Source: Chryseobacterium sp. (GTDB lineage Bacteria; Bacteroidota; Bacteroidia; Flavobacteriales; Weeksellaceae). Taken from it: 64,000 bases of DNA. The notes below the pieces were generated by a model. It was not told the DNA's origin, made no database searches, and saw only the letters and a program-made list of their open reading frames with translations. The stretch is from positions 744,001 through 808,000 of the forward strand of contig NZ_JARBTK010000001.1 in NCBI RefSeq assembly GCF_029240215.1, given 5' to 3'. A program made the position numbers and the translations under genes. Positions 1 to 7,553 of the stretch are shown piece by piece (the stretch's first letter is position 1; each line of letters starts with the position of its first letter).

Positions 1-463
1 GCTGTGTAATAAGGGTGGTAATTTTCTCTGCGGTAAGACCTTCGTCAGCAAGTTGGGAAAGATATTTTTCGGCAGTACTACTCATGATTTTGGCAACGCG
101 AACGATCTCTGCATCACTTTGCTGACTGATCAATGCATTACCAAATTCCTTGTATTTGGCACTGTAGAGTCCGAAAACATTTTCTGCCATATTGAAAATA
201 CTGCGCATGGTTTTTTCGAGTGCATTTCTGGCGGCATCTTTTTGTTCGGTAAGATTTGTTTTGATGGCTTCCAGCTGTTCATCGTTCGGGAAGTTGTCTA
301 CGGTGTGGAGTGCAGTTGTCAGTTCGGTCTTTTTGGCGGCGTTATAGCCACGGTCTGTAAATTCGGTGATGTCTCTGTCAATCAAACCCATCAGTTCATC
401 TGCTTTTTGTTTCAGTACAGAATCTGCAAGTCTGAAGGTTCGTACTACCTGATCTTTTTTCAT
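1..463 (-). CDS. Hypothetical protein, 3' end cut by window
   Basis: An open frame on the minus strand runs from an ATG whose complement is at 461-463 to the window edge, giving at least 154 residues with no stop. It begins MKKDQVVRTFRLADSVLKQK and is mostly charged and helical, with no signal peptide or membrane segment. I do not recognise the family. The start is the first ATG after an A/T-rich leader that follows the 21-bp repeat block, so the gene may share a transcript with the 46-codon ORF upstream. The C-terminus is missing from the window. The open frame on the opposite strand here is a shadow. Confidence 0.7.
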   Translation of the reverse strand, partial: MKKDQVVRTFRLADSVLKQKADELMGLIDRDITEFTDRGYNAAKKTELTTALHTVDNFPNDEQLEAIKTNLTEQKDAARNALEKTMRSIFNMAENVFGLYSAKYKEFGNALISQQSDAEIVRVAKIMSSTAEKYLSQLADEGLTAEKITTLITQ

Positions 464-568
464 AATAGAATTATTTTTTGTGTTTAACAATTTTGATTAA
501 AGTTTATTTTTATATTGTTTTTTAAATTTACTTTTCTTTTCAAAACAGCTGTAAAGTGTTGAAATATA

Positions 569-799
569 ACAAATTGTACTTGATTACCTCTTCGAACGGG
601 TTGAACGCCTCTTCGAAGTGGTTGAACGCTCCTTCGAACTAATTGATTGTCTCTTCGAAACGGTTGACTGCCTTTACGAAACACTTGAACGTCCTTACGA
701 AGCGGTTGATTCCCTCAACTGAATGCCTGAATGCCCTTTCGAAGGGATTGAAGCGCTCTTCAGACTGCCTGAACGAACCAACGGAACGGTTTACCGTTT
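569..799. repeat. Degenerate 21-bp tandem repeat, about 10 units
   Basis: Units of exactly 21 bp start at 590, 611, 632, 653, 674, 695, 716, 737, 758 and 779, with a weaker part-unit before 590. The plus-strand consensus is close to CTTCGAAACGGTTGAACGCCT. Units differ at several positions but keep the period. Because 21 is a multiple of three, minus-strand frames through the block read as 7-residue repeats rich in Arg, Phe, Val and Gln. The block lies between the 46-codon ORF and the cut gene at 463, and covers the last codons of the former. Confidence 0.85.
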
Positions 800-900
800 T
801 TTGAGATGGGCAATGGCTTGAAAATGTTGAGTTGGATTTTGGAACCGGGAGTGCCGGAAACCTGCGCATGAACTGCGGGATTATTTTTATACATCATCAT
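760..900 (-). CDS. Small hypothetical protein, 46 residues
   Basis: A short minus-strand ORF starts at three ATG codons in a row (900, 897, 894) and stops at 760. It has a clear TAnnTTTG promoter box 24 bp upstream (924-931). The product is basic, with a middle section GTPGSKIQLNIFKPLPISKN, and no signal peptide. Its last dozen codons lie inside the 21-bp repeat block, so its C-terminus is built from two repeat units. I do not recognise it. The promoter and the defined start argue for a real transcript; whether the peptide is made is uncertain. Confidence 0.45.
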   Translation of the reverse strand: MMMYKNNPAVHAQVSGTPGSKIQLNIFKPLPISKNGKPFRWFVQAV

Positions 901-923
901 TTTGTTTTTTGTTGTTCTTAAAA

Positions 924-931
924 CAAATATA
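924..931 (-). promoter_or_regulatory. Promoter -7 box (TATATTTG) for the 46-residue ORF
   Basis: On the minus strand this octamer matches the Bacteroidota TAnnTTTG consensus exactly, 23 bp before the first ATG. No clear TTTG -33 element was found. Confidence 0.5.
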
Positions 932-982
932 AAAATATTTTTGAATAGTATGGGATTGAAAGAATATTTTTTTGAAATGGAA

Positions 983-1005
983 AAACCTCGCGGTGGGCGA
1001 GGTTT
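983..1005 (-). terminator. Terminator hairpin below the membrane protein gene
   Basis: AAACCTCGC and GCGAGGTTT form a 9-bp stem with a 5-nt loop, followed on the minus strand by a T-run. It sits 50 bp beyond the stop of the gene at 1055-1726. Confidence 0.7.
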
Positions 1006-1054
1006 GTTTTTATAGAATGCTTAAGGGTCAAGAATATATTACACAGTTGAAAAA

Positions 1055-1726
1055 TTAATTTTCACCTTTTATACCCTTATCAATAACCTTAACAAGCATT
1101 AGAATGGTTAGAACAAAAATTGTCGATGGAATAGCTATTAGTAATATTTCGAAAAAGCTGTATGAGTTTGTACTGGTCAATAATTTGAAAATTAAATAAA
1201 CTTCATATCCAAAAGGAAATATTATTATGATTAGTCCTATAGGCAGCCAAAGAAAATAACCTAAACATCCTGTTAAATTCATTTTTTTTTGACTATGATA
1301 TTTGCTTACTGAATCTGTAATAGAAAATGGTCGCAATCTCTCATTTAAATACGATTCATATTCAAGATCGAAAAGTAATGAAGTTAAAACTTTATAAACA
1401 TTTTTCTGTTCAGCAAAGTCATACCATATCATTAAATATTTATAGTAAACAAAAGTGAAGATTGATGGGATTATTAGAAATATTATTTTTGTATCATTAA
1501 CTGTGAAGGGACCTAAATTAACTTCTGATATTTTAGTTTGTAATATTAATTGAAATGCAAAACCACACAGTAATAAAGCTACAAATAAGCTACCAAGAGA
1601 TTTTTTATTTTCTTCCATTCTTTTCTCTAAAATCTCCAAAAATTTTTCTTTTTGCTCAAAAGTTTTTAAATCATTAGAAAGTTTAAGGGAAATTCGACTT
1701 TCTTTGGTAATTTGTTCTGATTCCAT
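1055..1726 (-). CDS. Hypothetical four-helix membrane protein
   Basis: The 223-residue product has a charged N-terminal 40 residues with coiled-coil character, then four hydrophobic stretches at about residues 44-63, 79-100, 152-180 and 190-212. The termini are therefore probably both cytoplasmic (inference). I do not recognise the family. Base composition is visibly more A/T-rich than the core genes downstream. It is the last of three minus-strand genes whose companions have a HEPN-like motif and resemblance to abortive-infection membrane proteins. A defence-related membrane role is possible, but nothing in this protein itself shows it. Confidence 0.7.
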   Translation of the reverse strand: MESEQITKESRISLKLSNDLKTFEQKEKFLEILEKRMEENKKSLGSLFVALLLCGFAFQLILQTKISEVNLGPFTVNDTKIIFLIIPSIFTFVYYKYLMIWYDFAEQKNVYKVLTSLLFDLEYESYLNERLRPFSITDSVSKYHSQKKMNLTGCLGYFLWLPIGLIIIIFPFGYEVYLIFKLLTSTNSYSFFEILLIAIPSTIFVLTILMLVKVIDKGIKGEN

Positions 1727-1852
1727 GATATTTTTATTATTTTAGTTCAATAGATTTAGTAAATTTTTAAAGTATAAAATAATACTTTTAATAACTGACT
1801 CGTAAAAACCTATAGATATATAATTTAATAAACGTAATTGCGTAAATAAAAG

Positions 1853-2923
1853 CTAGTCGTTCATCAACACATAATTTACTAAGCTCATTTTACTATATTG
1901 CATTGCAGCTATAAGTGTATGAAAATGCTGTTTTCTTTTTTTTGGGTCATTCCATTCAAAATTGATATTACCGGTTAATAAGCTTCCTGCATGAGCAATT
2001 TTTGATCGGTAATTATACAATTTATTAATCGAAGCTTTTAGTTTTTCATCCGCAGATAAATATTTTTCTAGATATAACTTTATTTGTTGACCTACCCCCC
2101 AAATAGGTTTACCACAACTCTGACAGCTATATTTTGAATTCTTTATTGATTTACATGAATGACATTCGACTTCAACTTCCTCTTTATTAAGTTTTGTCAC
2201 AAGCGATGTCATAGTTTCTATACTTGATATAAATGCTAAGAACGACAAACTTTTCATTTCATTTCGAATTTTCACACCGTTATTAATTAAAACAACTGCT
2301 GAATCAAAATATTGTTTTTGAATTTCAGAAAGATTATCGAGCAATTCAAAAAAAAGATGGCTATGTATACTCATCTTCAACTCATTATTTATATCTTCGT
2401 CAAGATCAGGAATTTGATAATAAATTGAGTGTTGAATCAAATCAATATCTTTGAAGTCTACATCTGTAAATTTGGATATAAAACCTAAATTTTTTAAATT
2501 TTTGTCGTTATAAATCTTAGCTCCATATTTACAATATATGTCTTCATTTCGCTTTCCATCTAAATTAATAAACCAGCCTTGATCATTTACATTGTAGGTG
2601 AAAAAGTGATGATTTGTAACTACAGACAACAGTCGAAGAATATAAGTCATAACATTAAATTCATGATTCATTTTTGACCAAAATTCTCTATCTATTTGTT
2701 CAATTTCTTCATCACCTTCTTCTAAAGTAGCTTCATGAGATATTTGAGTAATGTCATCGGTAGTAATTTTATATTCTAAAACAAAAGGAAAATGATTAGT
2801 ATTAATGTCAGAATTTATAAAATCTTCCAAAGGGTAGAATTGAAACCAATCACACTTGAACTTTTTTTTAATGCGTATATTACAAAAACATATTGTTCTT
2901 TTATATTCAACTTTTGATGACAT
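1853..2923 (-). CDS. Zinc-ribbon protein with HEPN-like RxxxxH motif
   Basis: The 356-residue soluble protein has two notable C-terminal features. Four cysteines in CxxC pairs (C254/C257 and C267/C270) look like a zinc ribbon. A helical segment with NYRSKIAHAG places R306 and H311 in the R-X4-H pattern of HEPN ribonucleases; the surrounding residues resemble ApeA-like HEPN domains. The first 200 residues are acidic and unassigned. HEPN proteins of this type occur in anti-phage and toxin systems, which fits the neighbouring membrane protein at 2966. HEPN assignment is by motif only; a non-nuclease HEPN-fold protein is also possible. Confidence 0.65.
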   Translation of the reverse strand: MSSKVEYKRTICFCNIRIKKKFKCDWFQFYPLEDFINSDINTNHFPFVLEYKITTDDITQISHEATLEEGDEEIEQIDREFWSKMNHEFNVMTYILRLLSVVTNHHFFTYNVNDQGWFINLDGKRNEDIYCKYGAKIYNDKNLKNLGFISKFTDVDFKDIDLIQHSIYYQIPDLDEDINNELKMSIHSHLFFELLDNLSEIQKQYFDSAVVLINNGVKIRNEMKSLSFLAFISSIETMTSLVTKLNKEEVEVECHSCKSIKNSKYSCQSCGKPIWGVGQQIKLYLEKYLSADEKLKASINKLYNYRSKIAHAGSLLTGNINFEWNDPKKRKQHFHTLIAAMQYSKMSLVNYVLMND

Positions 2924-2965
2924 AGATGTTTTTTTGAGATTATATATTGTTATGAATTACTTTTT

Positions 2966-3562
2966 TTAATTTTTCAATAAGAATGTTTGCATTTTCATAT
3001 TTAAAGCATCAAAATCCTTCGTAAATTTTCCAATAATTTCTTCCTTTTCTTCAAAACTTTTTTCTTTCCAAAATAGATTTATAATTTCTTGAAGAGTTTT
3101 GTGAAGATTTGTTATTTCATTATCTGCAAGAAATGGAAATAAATGATAATTTGATGTCATAAAGTATCTATATTGCCAATTTATGCTAGCAAGTGTTCTT
3201 ATTGCATCTTCTCGATTAGAATCTGTTACACATGACCATACTTTTTGAAGTTCAAAATTGATTCTCTTATATTCTGATTCTCGAAATTCACGAAGTAGTT
3301 TCTCTTTTTCAAATTTTAAATTATCTCTGTTCCTATTTTTTTCAATATTGGATAATTTTAATGCTATGTAAATCGTTACAATTACGCTAAGTAAAGAGAA
3401 TGTACAATTTAGTAAACCACCAAAATAATCTCCAAAAGCACCCCACTTTCCTATATCATCGGAAATCTCACTATCATAAAAATTGTAAAGAAAAAATGAT
3501 ATTGGAAGCATCATGATTAACATAGTTAAAATAATCCATGTTAAAAGTTCTTTTTTGGTCAT
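2966..3562 (-). CDS. Membrane protein resembling putative phage abortive-infection proteins
   Basis: The 198-residue product has one N-terminal membrane helix (about residues 7-27), a connecting segment GKWGAFGDYFGGLLN, a second helix to about residue 69, and then a long charged coiled-coil-like cytoplasmic tail. This order, with the WGAFGDYFGG motif between two helices, is the pattern I associate with the family called putative phage abortive infection protein (PF16872). The assignment is from memory of the motif. It is encoded 42 bp upstream of the zinc-ribbon/HEPN gene on the same strand, so the two are likely co-transcribed. Confidence 0.6.
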   Translation of the reverse strand: MTKKELLTWIILTMLIMMLPISFFLYNFYDSEISDDIGKWGAFGDYFGGLLNCTFSLLSVIVTIYIALKLSNIEKNRNRDNLKFEKEKLLREFRESEYKRINFELQKVWSCVTDSNREDAIRTLASINWQYRYFMTSNYHLFPFLADNEITNLHKTLQEIINLFWKEKSFEEKEEIIGKFTKDFDALNMKMQTFLLKN

Positions 3563-3944
3563 GTTTAAATTTTTTGATAAAGCTAGAAATTTTAAATGCT
3601 AAATAAGTTAGCTAAAAGTAATCAAACATCTTAATTTAAGCAATTTTATTTCAAACCTAAATGAAAAAGATGAAGCCCTTGTGTTCTCGATACAAATTAT
3701 TCTTCAAATAATTTTTACTCGAACTGACGAGATCATATATTTAGAAATTGTATAATACTTACAAAGCCTTAAAATCTCTTAAATAAATCTCCATTTATCC
3801 TCACCCCGAGAATTGAAAAACCCAACAATTATCTGTAATAAAAGCAAATACACTCGACTATTATTTTTAACAAAAGATTATATTTTCTGTTATGGTTTTG
3901 TAACCTTCTTATCAATAGTTTTGTCTTATTAATAAAAAAACTCA
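3563..3944. other. Gene-free stretch with a hairpin remnant
   Basis: This 382-bp A/T-rich gap separates the accessory genes from the DUF5686 cluster. It holds a possible dispersed-repeat remnant at about 3684-3732, where AAATTATT and AAATAATTT can pair and are flanked by CTCGATAC and ACTCGAAC. The promoter of the gene at 3945 is at its right end. I see no coding region in it. Confidence 0.5.
3916..3923 (+). promoter_or_regulatory. Promoter -7 box (TAGTTTTG) for first DUF5686 gene
   Basis: Exact TAnnTTTG match 21 bp before the ATG. A TTTG at 3897-3900 could act as the -33 element, although the 15-bp spacer is shorter than the usual 17-20. Confidence 0.5.
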
Positions 3945-6428
3945 ATGACCAAACTTCTATCTCCGTTCTTTTTATTTTTTGCGGTGTTCTATTTCGGGCA
4001 GACTTCACTGAAAGTTTTCAGCAAAACCGATAAAAAACCTATTCGTGAGGCAGCCGTTTACTGCGACGATAATCTTTTGGGGAAAACCAATTTTGACGGC
4101 GTTTTATCTTTTAAAACAAAATGTAAGAAAGTTGAAATTCTGGCGAGCAATTTTGAAGATGTTACCGTTGACGTTAAAAAATCAATGGAAGTGGCAATGC
4201 AGCCGCTGTCTGAGAAACAGAGCAATATCGATAAAGTGGTGATCACCGATAAAAGTGATCCGCGAGCATTGAAAATTTTGGACGAACTGAATAAAAGAGA
4301 AAAAGAAAACTCGCCCAAATCTTTAGATACCTATAATTTTAAATCGTATTCTAAATTTTCGATTGATGTCGATCAAGATTCAATTGATACTTTTAAAAAT
4401 TTCCTGGCAACGAGAAAAGATTCTCTTTCAAAGGTTGATAAATCTGAATTTAAACAAAAAGAAAGTGAAAAGAAAGATTCTCTGATCGGCGAAGATCTGC
4501 TCGACGCTACTCAGGAAAGTCAGATGTTCCTTTGGGAAAAAGCGACGGAATACAAATATTCTCAAAAGTTCGGGGAGAAAACCAATATTATAGACAACAG
4601 AATGTCGGGTTTTAAAAATCCGATTTATGAAGCGGTGGCGATTAATCTTTCACATCTAGACCGAACTCCACGACAGCTAAGACCTGAAAACAGAAAGCTT
4701 TTTAATTATTATTTGTCAGACACTCTACAATTGGACGGCAGAAAAACCTACGTCATTAAGTTCAAGGAAATCACCGATAAGAAAAAGCAAAACCCGAGAA
4801 AGTTTAACGGAAAAATCTATGTGGATTCTGAAACCTATGCGCTGAAAAAGTTTGAGAGTACCAGTAAAAAAAGAAATGAAGGCGACATTGTCTCGGTCTG
4901 GAAACCGATTGACGGAAAATGGTTTCTGGATTATGAAGACATCAAACTGAAAATGGGCGACCAGACGTTTAATACTTCAAAGAAAGACAGCGTAAAAACC
5001 GACACGTTAAAGAAAGGCGAAAAACTGAGCGACCGAAAAAAATACAACCAAAAAACTTTCGGAAATTATCTTTATGTGAAAAACCGTTTCTTCGATTTCC
5101 AGCTGAATGAAGCACAGAAAGCATCTGAGTTTAAAGGCTATTCTCTCGAGATGAAAAACACTGACGGAAGTCTGCTTCAGCAATACAGAACCGACAGTCT
5201 GACTGCAAGAGAAAGTGCAACCTACGTGAAAATCGACAGCTTTGTACAGAAACATGATTTTGAAAAGAAACTGAGTTTCCTGACCCAATTGATGCGAGGA
5301 AATCTGCGTTACAAAATGATTGATTTTGATCTTACTAAATTTTTCAGCTATGATAAATACCAAGGTTTCCGTTTGGGAGCCGGTGTAAAACTGAATGAAA
5401 AATTCAACAAAACATTTTCTCCGGACGGATATTTCGGATATGGTTTTAAAGATCACACCTGGAAATACGGTTTGGGTCTTGATATGAAACTGTCTTCCAA
5501 GAGAACTTCCGTTTTCAGAATCGATTATGTGGATGATGTCTTTGCAGCAGGAAGATTCAGCAACAATATGTGGGATATGATGATGAAAGTGAATGATCTG
5601 AATTTAGATCTGCACAATGCCAATTTTTATAAGAATCAAAAATGGGGAGCATCCTATTTATATGATATTTCAAACTCATTAAGCATGAAAATTGCCGTGA
5701 ATAAAGAAAAACAGGAAGCACTTTTTGATTATCAGTACAAAAATCTGGGAAATCGTTTTGATAATGTGAGCGCTACTCTATCGTTAAAATTCTCACCGAA
5801 CGATAAAAATATCATGACTCCAAGCGGAAAATACACTTATGAAAAAGGATTTCCGCAGGTTTACATGAATTTCGAAAAAGGAATTGATGCTTTAGGCGGA
5901 GATTTAGATTATTACCGAGCCGATGCATTGTTTATTCATCAGTTCAGATCGAAATTGGGAATTACCAATCTGAAACTTTTCGGAGGAATTTCTTCAGGAA
6001 CGGCTCCGATCTGGAAAAACTTTGAAATTGCCGGTCAGAACGACAGAAATCCGGAACATTGGTATTCAAACATCAACACGCCAAATAATTTAGCGTTTGC
6101 AACAATGCCTTCAGGAACTTTCTTTGCCGATAAATTTGTGGCATTCAAGATTTCACAAAATTTACCTTTCAGATTTAAAACGATTGGTTCGAGATATTCA
6201 AACATCGAACTGGAATATCAATCTGCCATCGGAGATCTTAAAAACCGTGGCGATCATCAGTTTGATTTCCAGGTTTTGGATCACTATTATCAGGAAGTTG
6301 GCTTGATTTGGAATCGATTTTTGGGTAGAAATTTCGGCGTAGGTTTTTCTTACAGATTAGGACATTATCAGACTTCGGAATTCAAGGATAACTTTGGGAT
6401 TAAATTGAGATTTAATTTTTTGAATTGA
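3945..6428 (+). CDS. DUF5686 family envelope protein (paralogue 1)
   Basis: The 827-residue product has a signal peptide (to about residue 20), then a carboxypeptidase-D regulatory-like beta-sandwich (about 20-95, with the NFDGVLSFKTKC type motif). A long DUF5686 region follows and ends in aromatic-rich beta-strands typical of an outer-membrane barrel. DUF5686 proteins are Bacteroidota envelope proteins of unknown function; despite the domain name there is no peptidase active site. Two paralogues follow at 7554 and 10439 with the same order of parts and shared motifs such as DKSDPRAL and NIMTP. The ATG start is supported by a promoter box 21 bp upstream. Confidence 0.9.
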   Translation: MTKLLSPFFLFFAVFYFGQTSLKVFSKTDKKPIREAAVYCDDNLLGKTNFDGVLSFKTKCKKVEILASNFEDVTVDVKKSMEVAMQPLSEKQSNIDKVVITDKSDPRALKILDELNKREKENSPKSLDTYNFKSYSKFSIDVDQDSIDTFKNFLATRKDSLSKVDKSEFKQKESEKKDSLIGEDLLDATQESQMFLWEKATEYKYSQKFGEKTNIIDNRMSGFKNPIYEAVAINLSHLDRTPRQLRPENRKLFNYYLSDTLQLDGRKTYVIKFKEITDKKKQNPRKFNGKIYVDSETYALKKFESTSKKRNEGDIVSVWKPIDGKWFLDYEDIKLKMGDQTFNTSKKDSVKTDTLKKGEKLSDRKKYNQKTFGNYLYVKNRFFDFQLNEAQKASEFKGYSLEMKNTDGSLLQQYRTDSLTARESATYVKIDSFVQKHDFEKKLSFLTQLMRGNLRYKMIDFDLTKFFSYDKYQGFRLGAGVKLNEKFNKTFSPDGYFGYGFKDHTWKYGLGLDMKLSSKRTSVFRIDYVDDVFAAGRFSNNMWDMMMKVNDLNLDLHNANFYKNQKWGASYLYDISNSLSMKIAVNKEKQEALFDYQYKNLGNRFDNVSATLSLKFSPNDKNIMTPSGKYTYEKGFPQVYMNFEKGIDALGGDLDYYRADALFIHQFRSKLGITNLKLFGGISSGTAPIWKNFEIAGQNDRNPEHWYSNINTPNNLAFATMPSGTFFADKFVAFKISQNLPFRFKTIGSRYSNIELEYQSAIGDLKNRGDHQFDFQVLDHYYQEVGLIWNRFLGRNFGVGFSYRLGHYQTSEFKDNFGIKLRFNFLN

Positions 6429-6450
6429 TTATTTATTATGATTCTTAATT

Positions 6451-6545
6451 TTAACGCAAAGCGCACAAAGGTTTTTTTGACAATTAACTTTTGTCAAGTT
6501 ACACAAAGCCGTTTCACTTATAAAAGCTCACAAAGTTTTTCAATT
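6451..6545. repeat. Dispersed intergenic repeat, CGCAAAG family, copy 1
   Basis: The sequence carries spaced elements AACGCAAAG, GCACAAAGG, ACACAAAGCCGTTTCACTT and CTCACAAAGTTTTT. The same order with small changes occurs at 32508-32605. It is noncoding and lies between two genes on the same strand. An ORF called across it has no coding character. Confidence 0.6.
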
Positions 6546-6663
6546 ATAGAGTTTAGATCATTGTCAAAATTACGATTCACAATCAAAGAAGTTTTCAATA
6601 ATTTAACAAAACAGAGGCATATTGGTTTCTGTTTTGTTATTACCATTTCTTAAAATATTATTT

Positions 6664-7410
6664 ATGAAAAAACTATTCACAATTATTTTTGCCTCGTTGA
6701 TGCTTATGGCGTGTCAAACGAAAGAAGACAAAGTTCAGGATTTTGTCAAAATGTACAACAATTCTTCGTCGATGATGATTAATCAGATGATCAGATCTAC
6801 AAAAGCGAGCTCTACAAATGCTGATCAGGTCAATATTGATGTTAATACCAACTATCAAAGCAGCGATCTGGAAAGTGAATTGGTCAGCAAATCTCTTCCT
6901 GAATTGATTGCTCAGGCGATCAAAAGTGAAAAATCAGGAAAAGAACTTTTTGAGAGCGGAGTAAAATTTAATCTGAAAGTATACAGCGCAGATTCAAAAT
7001 TGATCATCGATAAAATGATCGACAAAAATAATGTCAACCAATCTGTAGATTTTAAATCGATCGCAGAAGGCGATAAGCCAAACAGTAATGAGCTTAATCA
7101 GATTCTGGAAGCATTCAACAAAAATCTTCCGATGGTTGATCAAACTACAGGAACAAAAATCATGAGCATCAAAGCTGATGAAAACAACAACTTAATTTAC
7201 ACAAATGAAGTTCCGGACAGCTACATTCCGATGCTAAATGCAGAAGGTGCAGACAAATTGATGAAAGACGAAATGATCAAGACTCCGCAGATTCAACAGA
7301 TTTTCAAGCAGACTGCTGTTTTAGGTGTCAATAATTTAAAATATGTTTACACCGATTCTAAAGGGAAAGTCATCAAAGAAATTGTGATTACCGAAAGCGA
7401 TTTGAAATAA
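6664..7410 (+). CDS. Hypothetical lipoprotein
   Basis: The 248-residue product starts MKKLFTIIFASLMLMACQ, a signal peptide ending in a lipobox with Cys17 as the likely acylated residue. It is thus probably anchored in the inner or outer membrane. The rest is charged and helical with no motif I recognise. An upstream start at 6622 would add 14 hydrophobic residues and spoil the signal, so ATG 6664 is preferred. It sits between two DUF5686 paralogues, with its own terminator behind it, so a functional link is only suggested by position. Confidence 0.8.
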   Translation: MKKLFTIIFASLMLMACQTKEDKVQDFVKMYNNSSSMMINQMIRSTKASSTNADQVNIDVNTNYQSSDLESELVSKSLPELIAQAIKSEKSGKELFESGVKFNLKVYSADSKLIIDKMIDKNNVNQSVDFKSIAEGDKPNSNELNQILEAFNKNLPMVDQTTGTKIMSIKADENNNLIYTNEVPDSYIPMLNAEGADKLMKDEMIKTPQIQQIFKQTAVLGVNNLKYVYTDSKGKVIKEIVITESDLK

Positions 7411-7440
7411 TATCATTTCTTTTTCTTAAAAATAAAAATC

Positions 7441-7472
7441 AACTCCGGAAATTAAATTTTTCGGAGTTTTTC
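7441..7472 (+). terminator. Terminator after the lipoprotein gene
   Basis: AACTCCG and CGGAGTT flank a 14-nt A/T loop, followed by a T-run, 31 bp after the stop codon. Confidence 0.65.
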
Positions 7473-7553
7473 ATGCACTATCTTTAAAAAATTGATCCCG
7501 GAAAAACTTTCCTGAAAGAAGAAATATCAGTAATTTTGACCGACAAATTTGTT

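Noticed and set aside
53..487. 144-residue frame on the plus strand
   Set aside because: It is the opposite-strand shadow of the partial gene at 1-463, with Cys- and Phe-rich unnatural composition.
569..799. CRISPR array
   Set aside because: Units are contiguous and degenerate, with no spacers and no cas genes.
484..869. Two minus-strand frames across the 21-bp repeat
   Set aside because: They arise because 21 bp keeps frame; the 7-residue repeats differ between frames and have no promoter of their own.
6438..6653. 71-residue frame after the first DUF5686 gene
   Set aside because: It lies inside the CGCAAAG dispersed repeat and has no protein character.
7536..7553. TTG start of DUF5686 paralogue 2
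   Set aside because: Adds six polar residues before a normal signal peptide; ATG 7554 is better.
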